Shown here: one piece after another, positions 27,517 through 36,366 of the stretch
How positions within the stretch are numbered: the stretch's first letter is position 1
How the letters are laid out: every line of letters begins with the position of its first letter
The notes under the pieces: model-generated
Told to the model about the DNA's origin: nothing
Seen by the model: the letters and a program-made list of their open reading frames with translations, nothing else
Database searches by the model: none
Translations under genes and position numbers: made by a program
From: 40CM-2-70-7 sp035505915
GTDB taxonomy: Bacteria > Gemmatimonadota > Gemmatimonadetes > Gemmatimonadales > GWC2-71-9
Assembly (NCBI GenBank): GCA_035505915.1
Contig: DATJQI010000044.1
Coordinates: 1 to 64,000 of the forward strand
Length of the DNA: 64,000 nucleotides
Direction of reading: 5' to 3'

Positions 27517-27942
27517 ATGACATCCTCCATTTCCGACGCCCCCGACGGTAGCGGTCGCGGCGGCCGCATTCTGTCCATCGAGGACGACGCCTCGGTCCGC
27601 CAGTTCGTCACGGCGGTCCTCAAGGCCGACGGGTACGAGGTATCCGGCGCCGCCGACGGCAACGCCGGGGTCACCGCCGCACTGGCGCAGATTCCCGACC
27701 TCATCCTGCTCGACCTCATCCTGCCCTATGCCAGCGGGTTCGACGTGCTGCAGCGCCTCCGGGAGGACCCCCGGACCCGCCTCATTCCGGTGCTGGTGCT
27801 GTCCACCCAGGGGGGCGAGGACGACATCGTCCGGGCACTCGAGGTGGGCGCCGAGGACTTCCTCATCAAGCCTTTTTACGCCCGGGAGCTCGTGGCCCGG
27901 GTGCGGAAAGCCTTGACGCGGGCGCGCGCCGCGCGCCCCTGA
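27517..27942 (+). CDS. Single-domain response regulator
   Basis: 141 aa: a 16-residue leader and one CheY-like receiver domain, no output domain. The acidic pocket (SIEDDA, residues 20-25), phospho-acceptor Asp66 (ILLDLILP), Ser96 in LVLSTQ and Lys118 in LIKPFY are intact. It must act through protein contact. It is 6 nt from the HEAT-repeat gene and co-transcribed with it and the GT2 gene, so it may gate the glycosyltransferase (inference). No histidine kinase is adjacent. The frame is open to 27406 but ATG 27517 fits the domain. Confidence 0.9.
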   Translation: MTSSISDAPDGSGRGGRILSIEDDASVRQFVTAVLKADGYEVSGAADGNAGVTAALAQIPDLILLDLILPYASGFDVLQRLREDPRTRLIPVLVLSTQGGEDDIVRALEVGAEDFLIKPFYARELVARVRKALTRARAARP

Positions 27943-27948
27943 CCGCCG

Positions 27949-29175
27949 ATGCAGGGGTTCGTTTCCGCGCTGCTCGTGGGCCTCGGCGGCCTCTTCCTGC
28001 TGGTCCTGTCGGTCGTGCTGCTCACCAAGACGTGGCGGGGGGCGCGGGAGGGGTACGAGCGGCGCCGCCGCGCGCTGCTCCTCCCGTCGATCGTCGCCTA
28101 CGCCAACGCCGAATCGGGATTGATCACCGACTTCGTGCCGACGCCGCTCAAGGGGTGGAACCGGCGGGTGGTGGAGTGGCTGCTCCTCGACCACATCCGC
28201 TCGCTCCGCGGGCACGCGCAGGCGCGGCTGGCGCTCGCGTTCGAGCAGCTCGGCTTCGTCGCCCAGGCCCACGCCCAGCTGACCCACCGGCGCTGGTGGG
28301 TGCGGGTGGAAGGGGCGGAGAAGCTGGGCCGGATGCTGGCCCGGCCCACGGTCCCGGACTTGATCCGTTTGATGGACGACCCCGTGCCCGAAGTGCGGCT
28401 CCGCGCCGCCAAGGCCCTGGGCGCCATCGGGGGACTGGCCGCCGTCGAGACGCTCATCAGCGCGCTCAAGGCCACCGATCGCTGGGCCACCCTGCGCATC
28501 GCGGACATCCTGTCCGGACTCGGACCCTCCGCGGTCGAGCCGTTGCTCGCCGCGTTTCCCCGGCTGCCCCCCGCGGCCCGGATCCCCGCCATCGACATTC
28601 TGGGCCGGCTCCGGTCACACCTCGCGGTCCCGCTCCTGCGGGGGCTGCTCGCCGACCCCGACCCGAACGCGCGCGCCCGCGCCGCCCACTCGCTGGGACT
28701 GATCGGCCATCCGGCGGTGACCGCCCCGCTGGTCGAGGCGCTCGTGGATCCTGAGTGGCCGGTGCGCGCGATGGCGGCGAAGGCCCTGGGGCGGATCTCC
28801 GGCGACGAGTCCGTGGACGCCCTGCGGCGCGCGCTGTCGGACTCCGAGTGGTGGGTGCGGGCCAACGCGGCCGAGTCGCTCCGGAGCAAGGGCGACGCGG
28901 GCCGGCGGGCGCTCTTGGTCGCGCTCGAAGGCGGGGACGCCTTCGCGGCCCACAAGGCGGCCTGGATGCTGCAGGAAGCGGGCGTGCTCGACGCCCTGCT
29001 GGCCCGGCTGGGACAGGGCACCGAGGACGAGCGGCGCGAGGCGCTGGGCGTGCTCCGGCGGCTGGTCGCGCTGAAGCGCACCGACCTGCTCCAGGACATC
29101 GCGTCCCGGCACCCCGACGCGGAGGTGCGGGCGGAGGTCGGCCGGCTGCTGCAGGCCGAGGCGGTCAGCGCGTGA
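27949..29175 (+). CDS. Membrane-anchored HEAT-repeat protein
   Basis: 408 aa. An N-terminal transmembrane helix (ALLVGLGGLFLLVLSVVLL, about 6-25) is followed by a basic stretch and then tandem HEAT/PBS-lyase-like repeats from about 115 to the end, with units such as DDPVPEVRLRAAKALGAIG, DPNARARAAHSLGLIG and DSEWWVRANAAESL. These repeats form protein-binding solenoids. Position between a receiver and a membrane glycosyltransferase, with GTGA overlap to the latter, suggests a scaffold linking the two (inference). Confidence 0.85.
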   Translation: MQGFVSALLVGLGGLFLLVLSVVLLTKTWRGAREGYERRRRALLLPSIVAYANAESGLITDFVPTPLKGWNRRVVEWLLLDHIRSLRGHAQARLALAFEQLGFVAQAHAQLTHRRWWVRVEGAEKLGRMLARPTVPDLIRLMDDPVPEVRLRAAKALGAIGGLAAVETLISALKATDRWATLRIADILSGLGPSAVEPLLAAFPRLPPAARIPAIDILGRLRSHLAVPLLRGLLADPDPNARARAAHSLGLIGHPAVTAPLVEALVDPEWPVRAMAAKALGRISGDESVDALRRALSDSEWWVRANAAESLRSKGDAGRRALLVALEGGDAFAAHKAAWMLQEAGVLDALLARLGQGTEDERREALGVLRRLVALKRTDLLQDIASRHPDAEVRAEVGRLLQAEAVSA

Positions 29176-30611
29176 TTCTCAAGCTCATCGCCGACGCCAT
29201 CACCTGGTTCGGCAACTTCATCCTGGTGTACTTCTGCGCTCTCAATCTCTCGTACCTGCTGCTGTTTCTCGTGTCTCTCACCGAGGTGGTCCGGTTTCTC
29301 AAGCGCACGTTCTTCAGTGACTACCAGCAGATCCTGCGCTCGGACCTGACGCTTCCCATCTCGCTGCTCGTCCCGGCGCACAACGAGGAGCACACCATCG
29401 TCGACACGGTCCGCTCCCTGCGGATGCTCAACTATCCGCAGTTCGAGATCATCGTGATCAACGACGGATCCACCGACCGGACGCTGGAGCGCCTGCTCGA
29501 CGCCTACGAGCTCCGGCGGGTGGACCGGGTCTTCAAGCGGAGCCTGTCGCACAAGCCCCTGCGGGGGGTCTACGCCTCGCCGCTCGTGCCGGGGCTCACC
29601 GTCGTCGACAAGGAGCGGGGCGGCAAGCCGGACGCGCTCAACGTCGGGATCAACCTGTCCCGGTACCCGCTCTTCTGCTCGATGGACGCGGACTCCGTGA
29701 TCGAAGAGGACGCCCTGCTCAAGGCCGTGAAGCCGTTCATGGAATTCCCGGATGAGACGGTGGCCGTGGGCGGGATCGTCCGCATCGTCAACGGCTGCAC
29801 GGTGAAGGAAGGGCGGGTGACGCACATCGCGATCCCGCGCCGGCCGCTCCCCATCTACCAGGTGGTCGAATACCTGCGCGCCTTTCTCGGGGGGCGTCTG
29901 GGATGGAGCGCCCTGCAGGCCCTGCCGCTCATCTCAGGTGCCTTCGGAGTCTACCGGAAATCCGCGGTCCTCGAGGTCGGCGGGTACGACGGGACCACGG
30001 ACACGGAAGATCTCGAGCTGGTCCTCGCACTGCACCAGCGCCGCCGGGCCCAGGGGGTGCCGTACCGGATCGTGTTCGTGCCCGACCCGGTCTGCTGGAC
30101 CCAGGTCCCCGAGCGCTGGCGGGACCTCCGCCGGCAGCGGAACCGGTGGCACCGCGGCATGCTGCAGGCCCTGGTCCGCCACCGCCGGATGCTCTTCAAT
30201 CCCCGGTACGGGGTCATCGGGATGATGGTCCTGCCCTACTACCTCATTTTCGAGGCCCTGGGACCGCTCGTCGAAGGGATCGGCTATCTCACCGTGATCG
30301 TCTGTGCCGTCACCGGTCTCCTCAACGCCGCGTTCTTCGTCAAGTTCTTCCTGGTGGCGGTGCTGGTGGGCGTGTTCCTGTCGGTGGCGTCGGTGTTTCT
30401 GGAAGAGATCTCCTTCCGGCGCTACCCCTCGTGGAACGACCTGCTCAAGCTGATGCTCTTCGGCCTCCTCGAGAACATCGGATACCGGCAGATCCTCGCG
30501 GTCTTCAAGCTCCAGGCGTACTGGGAGTTCGTCGCCGGCCGGCGGCGGTGGGGACGGATGGACCGCCGGAGCTTCCAGCCCAAGGCCGCGCCCGGCGCGC
30601 AGGCCGCGTGA
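29172..30611 (+). CDS. Processive GT2 glycosyltransferase (BcsA/PgaC-like)
   Basis: 479 aa. One or two N-terminal membrane helices, a cytosolic GT-A domain and three or four C-terminal helices. The GT-A motifs of processive beta-glycosyltransferases are present: LVPAHNEEHTI, INDGSTDRT, MDADS (Asp172, Asp174), TTDTEDLEL and QRNRW (322-326). This is the layout of enzymes that polymerise and export cellulose, poly-N-acetylglucosamine or hyaluronan; the product here is unknown. No PilZ domain or outer-membrane porin is encoded alongside. GTG 29172 overlaps the HEAT gene stop (GTGA). Confidence 0.88.
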   Translation: MILKLIADAITWFGNFILVYFCALNLSYLLLFLVSLTEVVRFLKRTFFSDYQQILRSDLTLPISLLVPAHNEEHTIVDTVRSLRMLNYPQFEIIVINDGSTDRTLERLLDAYELRRVDRVFKRSLSHKPLRGVYASPLVPGLTVVDKERGGKPDALNVGINLSRYPLFCSMDADSVIEEDALLKAVKPFMEFPDETVAVGGIVRIVNGCTVKEGRVTHIAIPRRPLPIYQVVEYLRAFLGGRLGWSALQALPLISGAFGVYRKSAVLEVGGYDGTTDTEDLELVLALHQRRRAQGVPYRIVFVPDPVCWTQVPERWRDLRRQRNRWHRGMLQALVRHRRMLFNPRYGVIGMMVLPYYLIFEALGPLVEGIGYLTVIVCAVTGLLNAAFFVKFFLVAVLVGVFLSVASVFLEEISFRRYPSWNDLLKLMLFGLLENIGYRQILAVFKLQAYWEFVAGRRRWGRMDRRSFQPKAAPGAQAA

Positions 30612-30615
30612 CGTT

Positions 30616-30621
30616 TACATT
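30616..30621 (+). promoter_or_regulatory. -10-like TACATT before dnaX
   Basis: TACATT ends 9 nt before the dnaX ATG (30631), matching the TANNTT near-leaderless pattern. No TTG -35 in register. Confidence 0.35.
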
Positions 30622-30630
30622 CCTCCGCTG

Positions 30631-32316
30631 ATGATCGCGCTCGCCCGCAAGTACCGTCCCACGCAATTCGCCGATCTGGTGGCCCAGGACCACGTCGCCG
30701 CCGCCCTGCGGGGCGCGGTGGCCTCGGGCCGCGCGGCCCACGGCTACCTCTTCGCCGGCCCTCGCGGAGTCGGGAAGACCACCGCCGCCCGCGTGCTCGC
30801 GATGGCCCTGAACTGCCCCAACCGCAAGGACGGCGAGCCCTGCGGCGTGTGCGAGTCGTGCACGCGGATCTGGACCGGGGCGGCCAATTTGGACGTCGTG
30901 GAGCTCGATGCGGCCTCCAACCGCGGCGTGGACGACGCCCGCGACCTGCGCGAGCGCGCGATGTACGCGGCGTCGGCGGACGGGCGGCACAAGGTCTACA
31001 TCGTCGACGAAGCGCACATGCTGACGCGCGAGGCGTGGAACGCCCTCCTCAAAGTGCTGGAGGAGCCCCCCGCCGGCGTCGTGTTCGTCTTCGCCACCAC
31101 GGACCCGCAGAAGATCGCCCAGGCCGCGGCCCCGGTGCTCTCCCGGGTTCAGCGCTTCGACTTCCGCCGCATCGGTCCGCACGCCATCGTCGAGCGCCTC
31201 CGCCACGTGCTGACCCGGGAGCAGCTCGCCGCGGACGACGACGCCCTGTATCTCATCGCCCGGAGCGCCGACGGCGGGATGCGGGACGCCCTGTCCCTCC
31301 TCGACCAGGTGCTGTCGTTCGGGTCCGGGCCGGTGACGGCGGCGCGGGTCCGCGAAGTCCTGGGTCTGATTCCCGACGAACGCTACGGCGAGCTGCTCCG
31401 CATCATCGTGGATCGCGACGCGCGGGGCGCCTTCGCGCTGGTGGATCGGTTGCTGGAGGCGGGCGCGAGCCTCGAGGAATTCGTGGCCGGGGCGGGGGAG
31501 GTATTGCGGGCCGTGGCGTTGCTCGGCGTGGGCGGCGAGCCGGAGGGACTCACCGAAAGCCTGGCGGCGACGGTCCGCTCCTACGTGCCCCGCCTGCCCA
31601 CCGGAGACGCCATCCGCCTGCTCGCGCTGCTCTCGGAGGCCGAGGAGCAGATCCGGCATTCGGGCAACCAGCGGCTGATGGTGGAGCTTCTGCTGCTCCG
31701 GTGGACGCAGCTCGACCAGACGGTGCAGCTCGCCGACGTGATCCGCGCGCTGGGTGACGTTCCCGCGGCGCCCGCCCGCGCGCGCGGTCCAGCTCCGGCG
31801 CCTCCGCCCCCGCCCCCGCCCGCCGCTCCCTCACCCTCCGGCTCCGCGGCGCCGCGCCCAACCGAGATGCGGGATCCCGGTTCCGCGCCGGCCCCGGTTC
31901 CGCCTTCGACCCGGAGCGCCGAGCGCGGGCCGGTCACGCTCGAGCGGGCCCGCGCGGCGTGGCCGCGCGTCGTGGAAGAGAGCCGCGCCGCTTCTCCCCT
32001 CCTGCCCACCCTCCTCGGCGCCTGTGACGTGACGGCGGTGCGGGACGGCGTGGTGGTGGTACGCGTCGCGGCGGCGCACCGGGAGGGTGTGGAGCGGAAG
32101 CGCGAGGCCATCACGCGGCTCCTCGAGCCGCATTTCGCCGGTCCGGTGCGTCTCGAGTGGGAGACCGGCGGCGGTGACGCGCCCGGGAACGCGGCGCCCC
32201 GCGCCGAGCGTTTGAACGAGGCCAGCGCCAACGCCGAGCGCCTGCGGGTGCTCCGCGCGAAGGACCCGACGTTGTCGGCCGCGGTGGATGCGTTGGACCT
32301 GGAGCTGCTCGAATAG
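30631..32316 (+). CDS. dnaX: DNA polymerase III subunits gamma/tau
   Basis: 561 aa clamp-loader ATPase. ARKYRPTQFADLVAQDHV opens the protein; Walker A GPRGVGKTT, the zinc module (CPNRKDGEPCGVCESC), LDAASNRGVDDARDLRE, Walker B VYIVDEAHML and sensor segment LSRVQRFDF follow. After about residue 365 a Pro/Ala-rich linker leads to a tau-type C-terminal region (about 440-561). I see no A-rich slippery site for making a short gamma form. It heads the conserved dnaX-ybaB-recR cluster. Confidence 0.96.
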   Translation: MIALARKYRPTQFADLVAQDHVAAALRGAVASGRAAHGYLFAGPRGVGKTTAARVLAMALNCPNRKDGEPCGVCESCTRIWTGAANLDVVELDAASNRGVDDARDLRERAMYAASADGRHKVYIVDEAHMLTREAWNALLKVLEEPPAGVVFVFATTDPQKIAQAAAPVLSRVQRFDFRRIGPHAIVERLRHVLTREQLAADDDALYLIARSADGGMRDALSLLDQVLSFGSGPVTAARVREVLGLIPDERYGELLRIIVDRDARGAFALVDRLLEAGASLEEFVAGAGEVLRAVALLGVGGEPEGLTESLAATVRSYVPRLPTGDAIRLLALLSEAEEQIRHSGNQRLMVELLLLRWTQLDQTVQLADVIRALGDVPAAPARARGPAPAPPPPPPPAAPSPSGSAAPRPTEMRDPGSAPAPVPPSTRSAERGPVTLERARAAWPRVVEESRAASPLLPTLLGACDVTAVRDGVVVVRVAAAHREGVERKREAITRLLEPHFAGPVRLEWETGGGDAPGNAAPRAERLNEASANAERLRVLRAKDPTLSAAVDALDLELLE

Positions 32317-32317
32317 C

Positions 32318-32346
32318 TTGCGACCCACTTCTACGAGGGGTAACTT
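32318..32346 (+). promoter_or_regulatory. Internal promoter for ybaB-recR, near-leaderless
   Basis: TTGCGA (32318-32323), 17 bp, TAACTT (32341-32346). The ybaB ATG is at 32354, 7 nt after the -10. The -35 starts just after the dnaX stop. Confidence 0.55.
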
Positions 32347-32353
32347 TCGACGT

Positions 32354-32671
32354 ATGGCGGATTTATCCAGCCTGCTCCAGATGGCGCAGCAGGCGCAGGG
32401 TCGGTTGTCGGAGATTCAGACTCAGCTCGCCCAGCAGACGGTGACGGCGGCCGCCGGCGGCGGCATCGTACAGGTGACCGTGGATGGCCAGGGACGGATC
32501 CGGGCGGTGCGGATCGACCCCGAGGCCGTGAAGCAGGGCGACGTCGAGATGCTCGAAGATCTCGTGCTGGCGGCGGTGGCGGAGGCGCAGAAGCGGGCGG
32601 CCGAGCTGGCGCAGGCCGAAGTCAAGAAACTGGCTCCGGGGTTGTCGTTTCCGTTCCAGCTGCCGTCGTAG
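32354..32671 (+). CDS. YbaB/EbfC nucleoid-associated protein
   Basis: 105 aa. Starts with MADLSSLLQMAQQAQGRLSE (coiled helix) and contains GGGIVQVTVDGQGRIRAVRIDPE and DLVLAAVAEAQKRA, the family's beta-helix core. Dimeric DNA-binding protein, typically between dnaX and recR as here. ATG 32354 chosen by family length and by the promoter 7 nt upstream; the frame is open back to 32288 inside dnaX. Confidence 0.94.
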   Translation: MADLSSLLQMAQQAQGRLSEIQTQLAQQTVTAAAGGGIVQVTVDGQGRIRAVRIDPEAVKQGDVEMLEDLVLAAVAEAQKRAAELAQAEVKKLAPGLSFPFQLPS

Positions 32672-32677
32672 CGCGCC

Positions 32678-33274
32678 GTGTCAGCCATCGAGGATCTCGT
32701 GACGGAGCTGGCCAAGCTCCCCGGGATCGGACGCAAGACCGCGCAGCGACTCACGTTTCACTTGTTGAAGCAGCCGGCGGACGACTCGAGCCGGCTCGCC
32801 GAGGCGATCCGCCGGGTGCGGGAGCAGGTACGGGCCTGCGGAACCTGCGGGACCCTCTCGGACCAGGACCCGTGCGCGATCTGTACCGATCCGCGCCGGG
32901 ACGACACGGTGCTCTGCGTGGTCGAAGAGGCGGCGGACGCCAACGCCATCGAGCGGGCGGGCCGCTACCGGGGCCGCTATCACGTGCTGGGCGGGCGGAT
33001 GTCGCCGCTCGACGGAATCGGCCCGGACGAGCTGAACACCGAGGGGCTGCTGGCGCGGGTGGGGAACGGGCACGGGGTCCGGGAAGTCATCGTCGCCACG
33101 AACCCGTCGATGGAAGGCGACGTGACGGCCACCTGGCTGCAGCAGCTTCTGGCGCCCAGCGGGGTGCGGGTGACGCGGATCGCCCGCGGGTTGCCGGTGG
33201 GCGGGGACCTGGAATACGCGGACGGCGTGACCATCGCGCAGGCGCTGGCGGCGCGGCAGGAAATGGCGGACTAG
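32678..33274 (+). CDS. recR: Recombination protein RecR
   Basis: 198 aa, full length. Helix-hairpin-helix ELAKLPGIGRKTAQR, four-Cys zinc finger (CGTCG...CAICTD) and Toprim domain (LCVVEEAADANAIE, VIVATNPSMEGD) are in order. It loads RecA at gaps with RecF/RecO, which are not in the window. GTG start 7 nt after the ybaB stop. Confidence 0.96.
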   Translation: MSAIEDLVTELAKLPGIGRKTAQRLTFHLLKQPADDSSRLAEAIRRVREQVRACGTCGTLSDQDPCAICTDPRRDDTVLCVVEEAADANAIERAGRYRGRYHVLGGRMSPLDGIGPDELNTEGLLARVGNGHGVREVIVATNPSMEGDVTATWLQQLLAPSGVRVTRIARGLPVGGDLEYADGVTIAQALAARQEMAD

Positions 33275-33290
33275 GCCACCGAGGGATCGG

Positions 33291-33776
33291 ATGACGGGTG
33301 CGGCGAGCTGGTCGTTCTCCGAGAGCGACTACAAACAGATCCAGACGCACTTGCAGGGCTTCCTGCGCGAGTCCAACGCGCGGTGCGCGCTCCTGGTCGA
33401 CCGGACCGGCCAGCTGGTGGCCACCGTCGGCGAGCAGCCGCAGTTCGATCCCACCGCGTTCGCGTCGCTCACCGCCGCCGACTTCAGCGCCAATGATCAG
33501 CTGGCCAAGATGATCGGCGAGGCCGAGTTCGCGTCCCTGGTCCATCAGGGCGAAAAGGAGTCGATGTTCCTGGCGGACGTCGCGCGCCGGGTGATTCTCG
33601 TGGTCCTCTTCGACCAGCGGGCCACGCTGGGCCTCGTCAAGCTGAAGGCCCGTGCCGCGGTCGAGAATCTCAACAAGGTGTTCGAGCAGATGTTCAACCG
33701 GGTGGCATCGGGCGCCGCGCCGGAGAAGGGCATCCTCGAAGGGGCGGAAGACGAAATTGACAAACTGTTCGGATAG
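33291..33776 (+). CDS. Roadblock/LC7 (MglB-like) protein
   Basis: 161 aa. A roadblock fold is indicated by CALLVDRTGQLVATVG, FASLTAADFSANDQLAKMIG, SLVHQGEKESMFLADVARRVILVVLFD and LGLVKLKARAAVENL. In Myxococcus and others MglB dimers are GTPase-activating partners of MglA. It lies 12 nt upstream of the mglA-like gene and should be co-transcribed. Confidence 0.9.
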   Translation: MTGAASWSFSESDYKQIQTHLQGFLRESNARCALLVDRTGQLVATVGEQPQFDPTAFASLTAADFSANDQLAKMIGEAEFASLVHQGEKESMFLADVARRVILVVLFDQRATLGLVKLKARAAVENLNKVFEQMFNRVASGAAPEKGILEGAEDEIDKLFG

Positions 33777-33788
33777 GGGGGCGATCAC

Positions 33789-34463
33789 ATGTCGATGATC
33801 AACTACGCCTCCCGCGAGATCAACTGCAAACTCGTGTACTACGGGCCGGGACTCGGTGGGAAGACCACGAATCTCGAGCACGTGTACGGGAAGGTCGCGC
33901 CCAACACGCGCGGCAAGATGATCTCGCTCGCCACCGAGACCGAGCGGACCCTGTTCTTCGACTTCCTGCCGGTGGACCTGGGGACCATCCGCGGATTCAA
34001 GACGCGCTTCCATCTCTACACCGTGCCCGGCCAGGTGTACTACAACGCCAGCCGGAAGCTCATCCTGAAGGGCGTCGACGGCATCGTGTTCGTCGCCGAC
34101 AGCCAGCTCGAGCGGATGGAAGCGAACGTCGAGTCGATGCAGAACCTGTACGACAACACGAAAGAATACGGCTACGACCTCACGAAGATCCCCTTCGTGA
34201 TCCAGTACAACAAGCGCGACCTGCCCAACGCCGCCCCCATCAAGGACCTCCAGGCGGCGCTGAACCCCGGCTGGGTGATCGACGACCCCGCGCAGCAGAA
34301 GGTGGTCCCGGATCCCGCCCACCCCGGCGAGAACCTGGTCGAGAAGGTCGACGCGGACTGGATGGGGCGGGCGCTCTACATGGAAGCGGTCGCCGTCCGC
34401 GGCGACGGTGTGTTCGACACCCTCAAGGCCGTGAGCAAACTGGTCCTCAAGACGTTGAGCTGA
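33789..34463 (+). CDS. mglA: MglA-like small Ras-family GTPase
   Basis: 224 aa, about 30 longer than Myxococcus MglA owing to an insert near 150-195 (NPGWVIDDPAQQKVV). P-loop YYGPGLGGKTTNL, switch II region YTVPGQVYYNASRKLIL (no catalytic Gln after the Gly in the Ras sense, as in MglA), and NKRD guanine-specificity motif are intact. MglA sets cell polarity in gliding and twitching bacteria; in this phylum its task is not established. The roadblock partner is directly upstream and pgsA follows 3 nt after its stop. Confidence 0.93.
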   Translation: MSMINYASREINCKLVYYGPGLGGKTTNLEHVYGKVAPNTRGKMISLATETERTLFFDFLPVDLGTIRGFKTRFHLYTVPGQVYYNASRKLILKGVDGIVFVADSQLERMEANVESMQNLYDNTKEYGYDLTKIPFVIQYNKRDLPNAAPIKDLQAALNPGWVIDDPAQQKVVPDPAHPGENLVEKVDADWMGRALYMEAVAVRGDGVFDTLKAVSKLVLKTLS

Positions 34464-34465
34464 CC

Positions 34466-35119
34466 GTGGGTCCGGCGATCCGGTGGACGCTGCCGAACAT
34501 CCTCACCCTCGCGCGCATCTGCCTCACGCCCATCATCGCCCTCCTGCCGTTCATTCAGGGATACTGGCCCAAGGTCATCGCGTTCGTGATCTTCATCGCC
34601 GCCGCCGTCTCCGACGTCGTCGACGGCTACTACGCCCGGAAATACAACCTGATCTCCGAGCTGGGCCAGCTCCTCGATCCCGTGGCGGACAAGCTCCTGC
34701 TCTTCGCCATGCTCGTGCCGATCTTCTGGCTCACGCGTCATCCCACGATCACCGTCGACTACCGTATCCCCTGGTGGGGCAGCATGCCGGTCTGGGTGCT
34801 TCTCCTCCTGGTGGGACGGGAGCTGCTCATCACGGCCTTCCGGTTCTTCGCCCGCCGGCGGGGGATCATCATTCCCGCGATGGGCCCCGGGAAACTCAAG
34901 GCCGTGGTCCAGAACATCTTCATCGGGGCGACCATCGCCTGGTTCGCCTGGAAGGACGCCCTGGCCGAGTACGGCTGGACCGGCTGGTGGCGCACCACGT
35001 GGAACGAGTTCCACGGGTGGTTCGTCACCGTCACGCTGGCCTGCGCCATCGTGCTCACGGTCTACTCCCTCCTCATCTATCTCTACCGGTACCGGGCCCT
35101 CCTGAAGAGCGGCTTCTGA
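34466..35119 (+). CDS. pgsA: CDP-diacylglycerol-glycerol-3-phosphate 3-phosphatidyltransferase
   Basis: 217-aa inner-membrane enzyme for phosphatidylglycerol phosphate. The CDP-alcohol phosphotransferase motif is complete: SDVVDGYYAR, then eight residues, G, three, D, three, D (ISELGQLLDPVADK). Four to five membrane helices. GTG 34466 starts 3 nt after the mglA stop. Its stop overlaps the CTG start of cinA. Confidence 0.93.
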   Translation: MGPAIRWTLPNILTLARICLTPIIALLPFIQGYWPKVIAFVIFIAAAVSDVVDGYYARKYNLISELGQLLDPVADKLLLFAMLVPIFWLTRHPTITVDYRIPWWGSMPVWVLLLLVGRELLITAFRFFARRRGIIIPAMGPGKLKAVVQNIFIGATIAWFAWKDALAEYGWTGWWRTTWNEFHGWFVTVTLACAIVLTVYSLLIYLYRYRALLKSGF

Positions 35120-36366
35120 AGCTCGAGCTCGTGACCATCGGGACGGAGCTCCTCCTGGGGCAGACCGTCGACACCAACGCCGCCGAGCTCGGCGTCGCCC
35201 TCGCCGCCGCCGGCGTGGACGTGGTCCGGCGGACCACCGTCCCCGACCGGCCCAACGCCATCGCCGACGCGATCCGCGCGGCCCTCGAGCGGACCGGCTT
35301 CGTCATCGCCACCGGCGGACTGGGGCCCACCAAGGACGACATGACCAAGCATGTCGTCGCCGAGCTCTTCGGGAAGCCGCTCTACGTGGACGAGGGACTG
35401 CTGCAGGCGCTCGAGGCCCGCTTCCGCCGCCACGGCTGGGGCTCGATGCCGGCCATCAACCGGAATCAGGCCGAGGTGCCTGAAGGCGCCACGGTGCTGC
35501 CGAACCCGCGCGGAAGCGCGCCCGGGCTCTGGATCGAAGACGCGGGGCGCGTCGTCATCCTCCTCCCCGGCGTGCCTTCGGAGATGCGGGGACTCCTGGT
35601 GGAGGAAGTGCTCCCGCGCCTCGTCGCTCGGCAGGGCGGGGACGCGCGGGTCGTGCGCTCCCGCACCCTGCGCACCACGGGCGTTTCGGAGTCGGCGCTG
35701 GCGGAGCGCGTCGGCCCCCTTGAGGAGTCCCTGAGCCCGCTCTCGCTCGCGTACCTGCCGTCGCTCGACGGCGTCGATCTCCGGCTGACCGCCTGGTCCC
35801 TCCCGCCCGAGGACGCGGACCGCCGGCTGGCCGAGCAGGGTGACCGGCTGCGCCGGGAGCTGGGAGATCACTACTACGGCGAAGGGGACACCCCGCTCGC
35901 CGCGCGCCTCCTGGATCTGCTGCGGGAAAAGGGGAAGACCCTCGCGGTGGCGGAATCGTGCACCGGCGGATTGGTGGGCGCCCGCGTGACCGCCATTCCC
36001 GGGGCGTCGGCCGTGTTCGCGGGCGGCGTCATCGGCTACGACGACGCCGTCAAGCGCGAGCAGCTCGGCGTGCCGTCGGAGGTCCTCGAGACCCACGGCG
36101 CCGTGTCGGAAGAGTCGGTCCGGGCGATGGCCGCCGGGGCCGCCCGCGAGTTCGGCACCACCTGCGCCCTGGCAGTCACCGGCATCGCGGGGCCGGGCGG
36201 CGGCACCCCGGAGAAGCCGGTCGGCACCGTGTGGCTCGCCGCGCTCGTGGATGGCGTCACGACGGCCGTGAAGCGGACGTTCCCCGGCTCTCGCGACGAG
36301 ATCAGGCGGCGGAGCACCCAGGCCGCGCTCGATCTGCTCCGCCGCCGGCTGCTCGCCCCCCGCTGA
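35116..36366 (+). CDS. cinA: CinA-family protein (nicotinamide-nucleotide amidohydrolase)
   Basis: 416 aa, matching CinA of about 415. The N-terminal MoCF-like domain starts LKLELVTIGTELLLG and holds GGLGPTKDDMT, RGSAPGLWIED and LLPGVPSEM; the C-terminal deamidase domain has AVAESCTGGLVGARVTAIPGAS and AVTGIAGPGGGTPEKPVGTVW. Homology demands a start right at the first Leu codon; CTG 35116 overlaps the pgsA stop as CTGA and there is no ATG or GTG in frame until GTG 35131, which would remove KLEL. I therefore annotate a CTG start. Pathway: pyridine-nucleotide recycling. Confidence 0.93.
   Translation: MKLELVTIGTELLLGQTVDTNAAELGVALAAAGVDVVRRTTVPDRPNAIADAIRAALERTGFVIATGGLGPTKDDMTKHVVAELFGKPLYVDEGLLQALEARFRRHGWGSMPAINRNQAEVPEGATVLPNPRGSAPGLWIEDAGRVVILLPGVPSEMRGLLVEEVLPRLVARQGGDARVVRSRTLRTTGVSESALAERVGPLEESLSPLSLAYLPSLDGVDLRLTAWSLPPEDADRRLAEQGDRLRRELGDHYYGEGDTPLAARLLDLLREKGKTLAVAESCTGGLVGARVTAIPGASAVFAGGVIGYDDAVKREQLGVPSEVLETHGAVSEESVRAMAAGAAREFGTTCALAVTGIAGPGGGTPEKPVGTVWLAALVDGVTTAVKRTFPGSRDEIRRRSTQAALDLLRRRLLAPR

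Noticed and set aside
30631..32316. Programmed frameshift in dnaX producing a gamma form
   Set aside because: No A/T-rich slippery heptamer or following stop in the -1 frame with a hairpin was seen in the relevant region.
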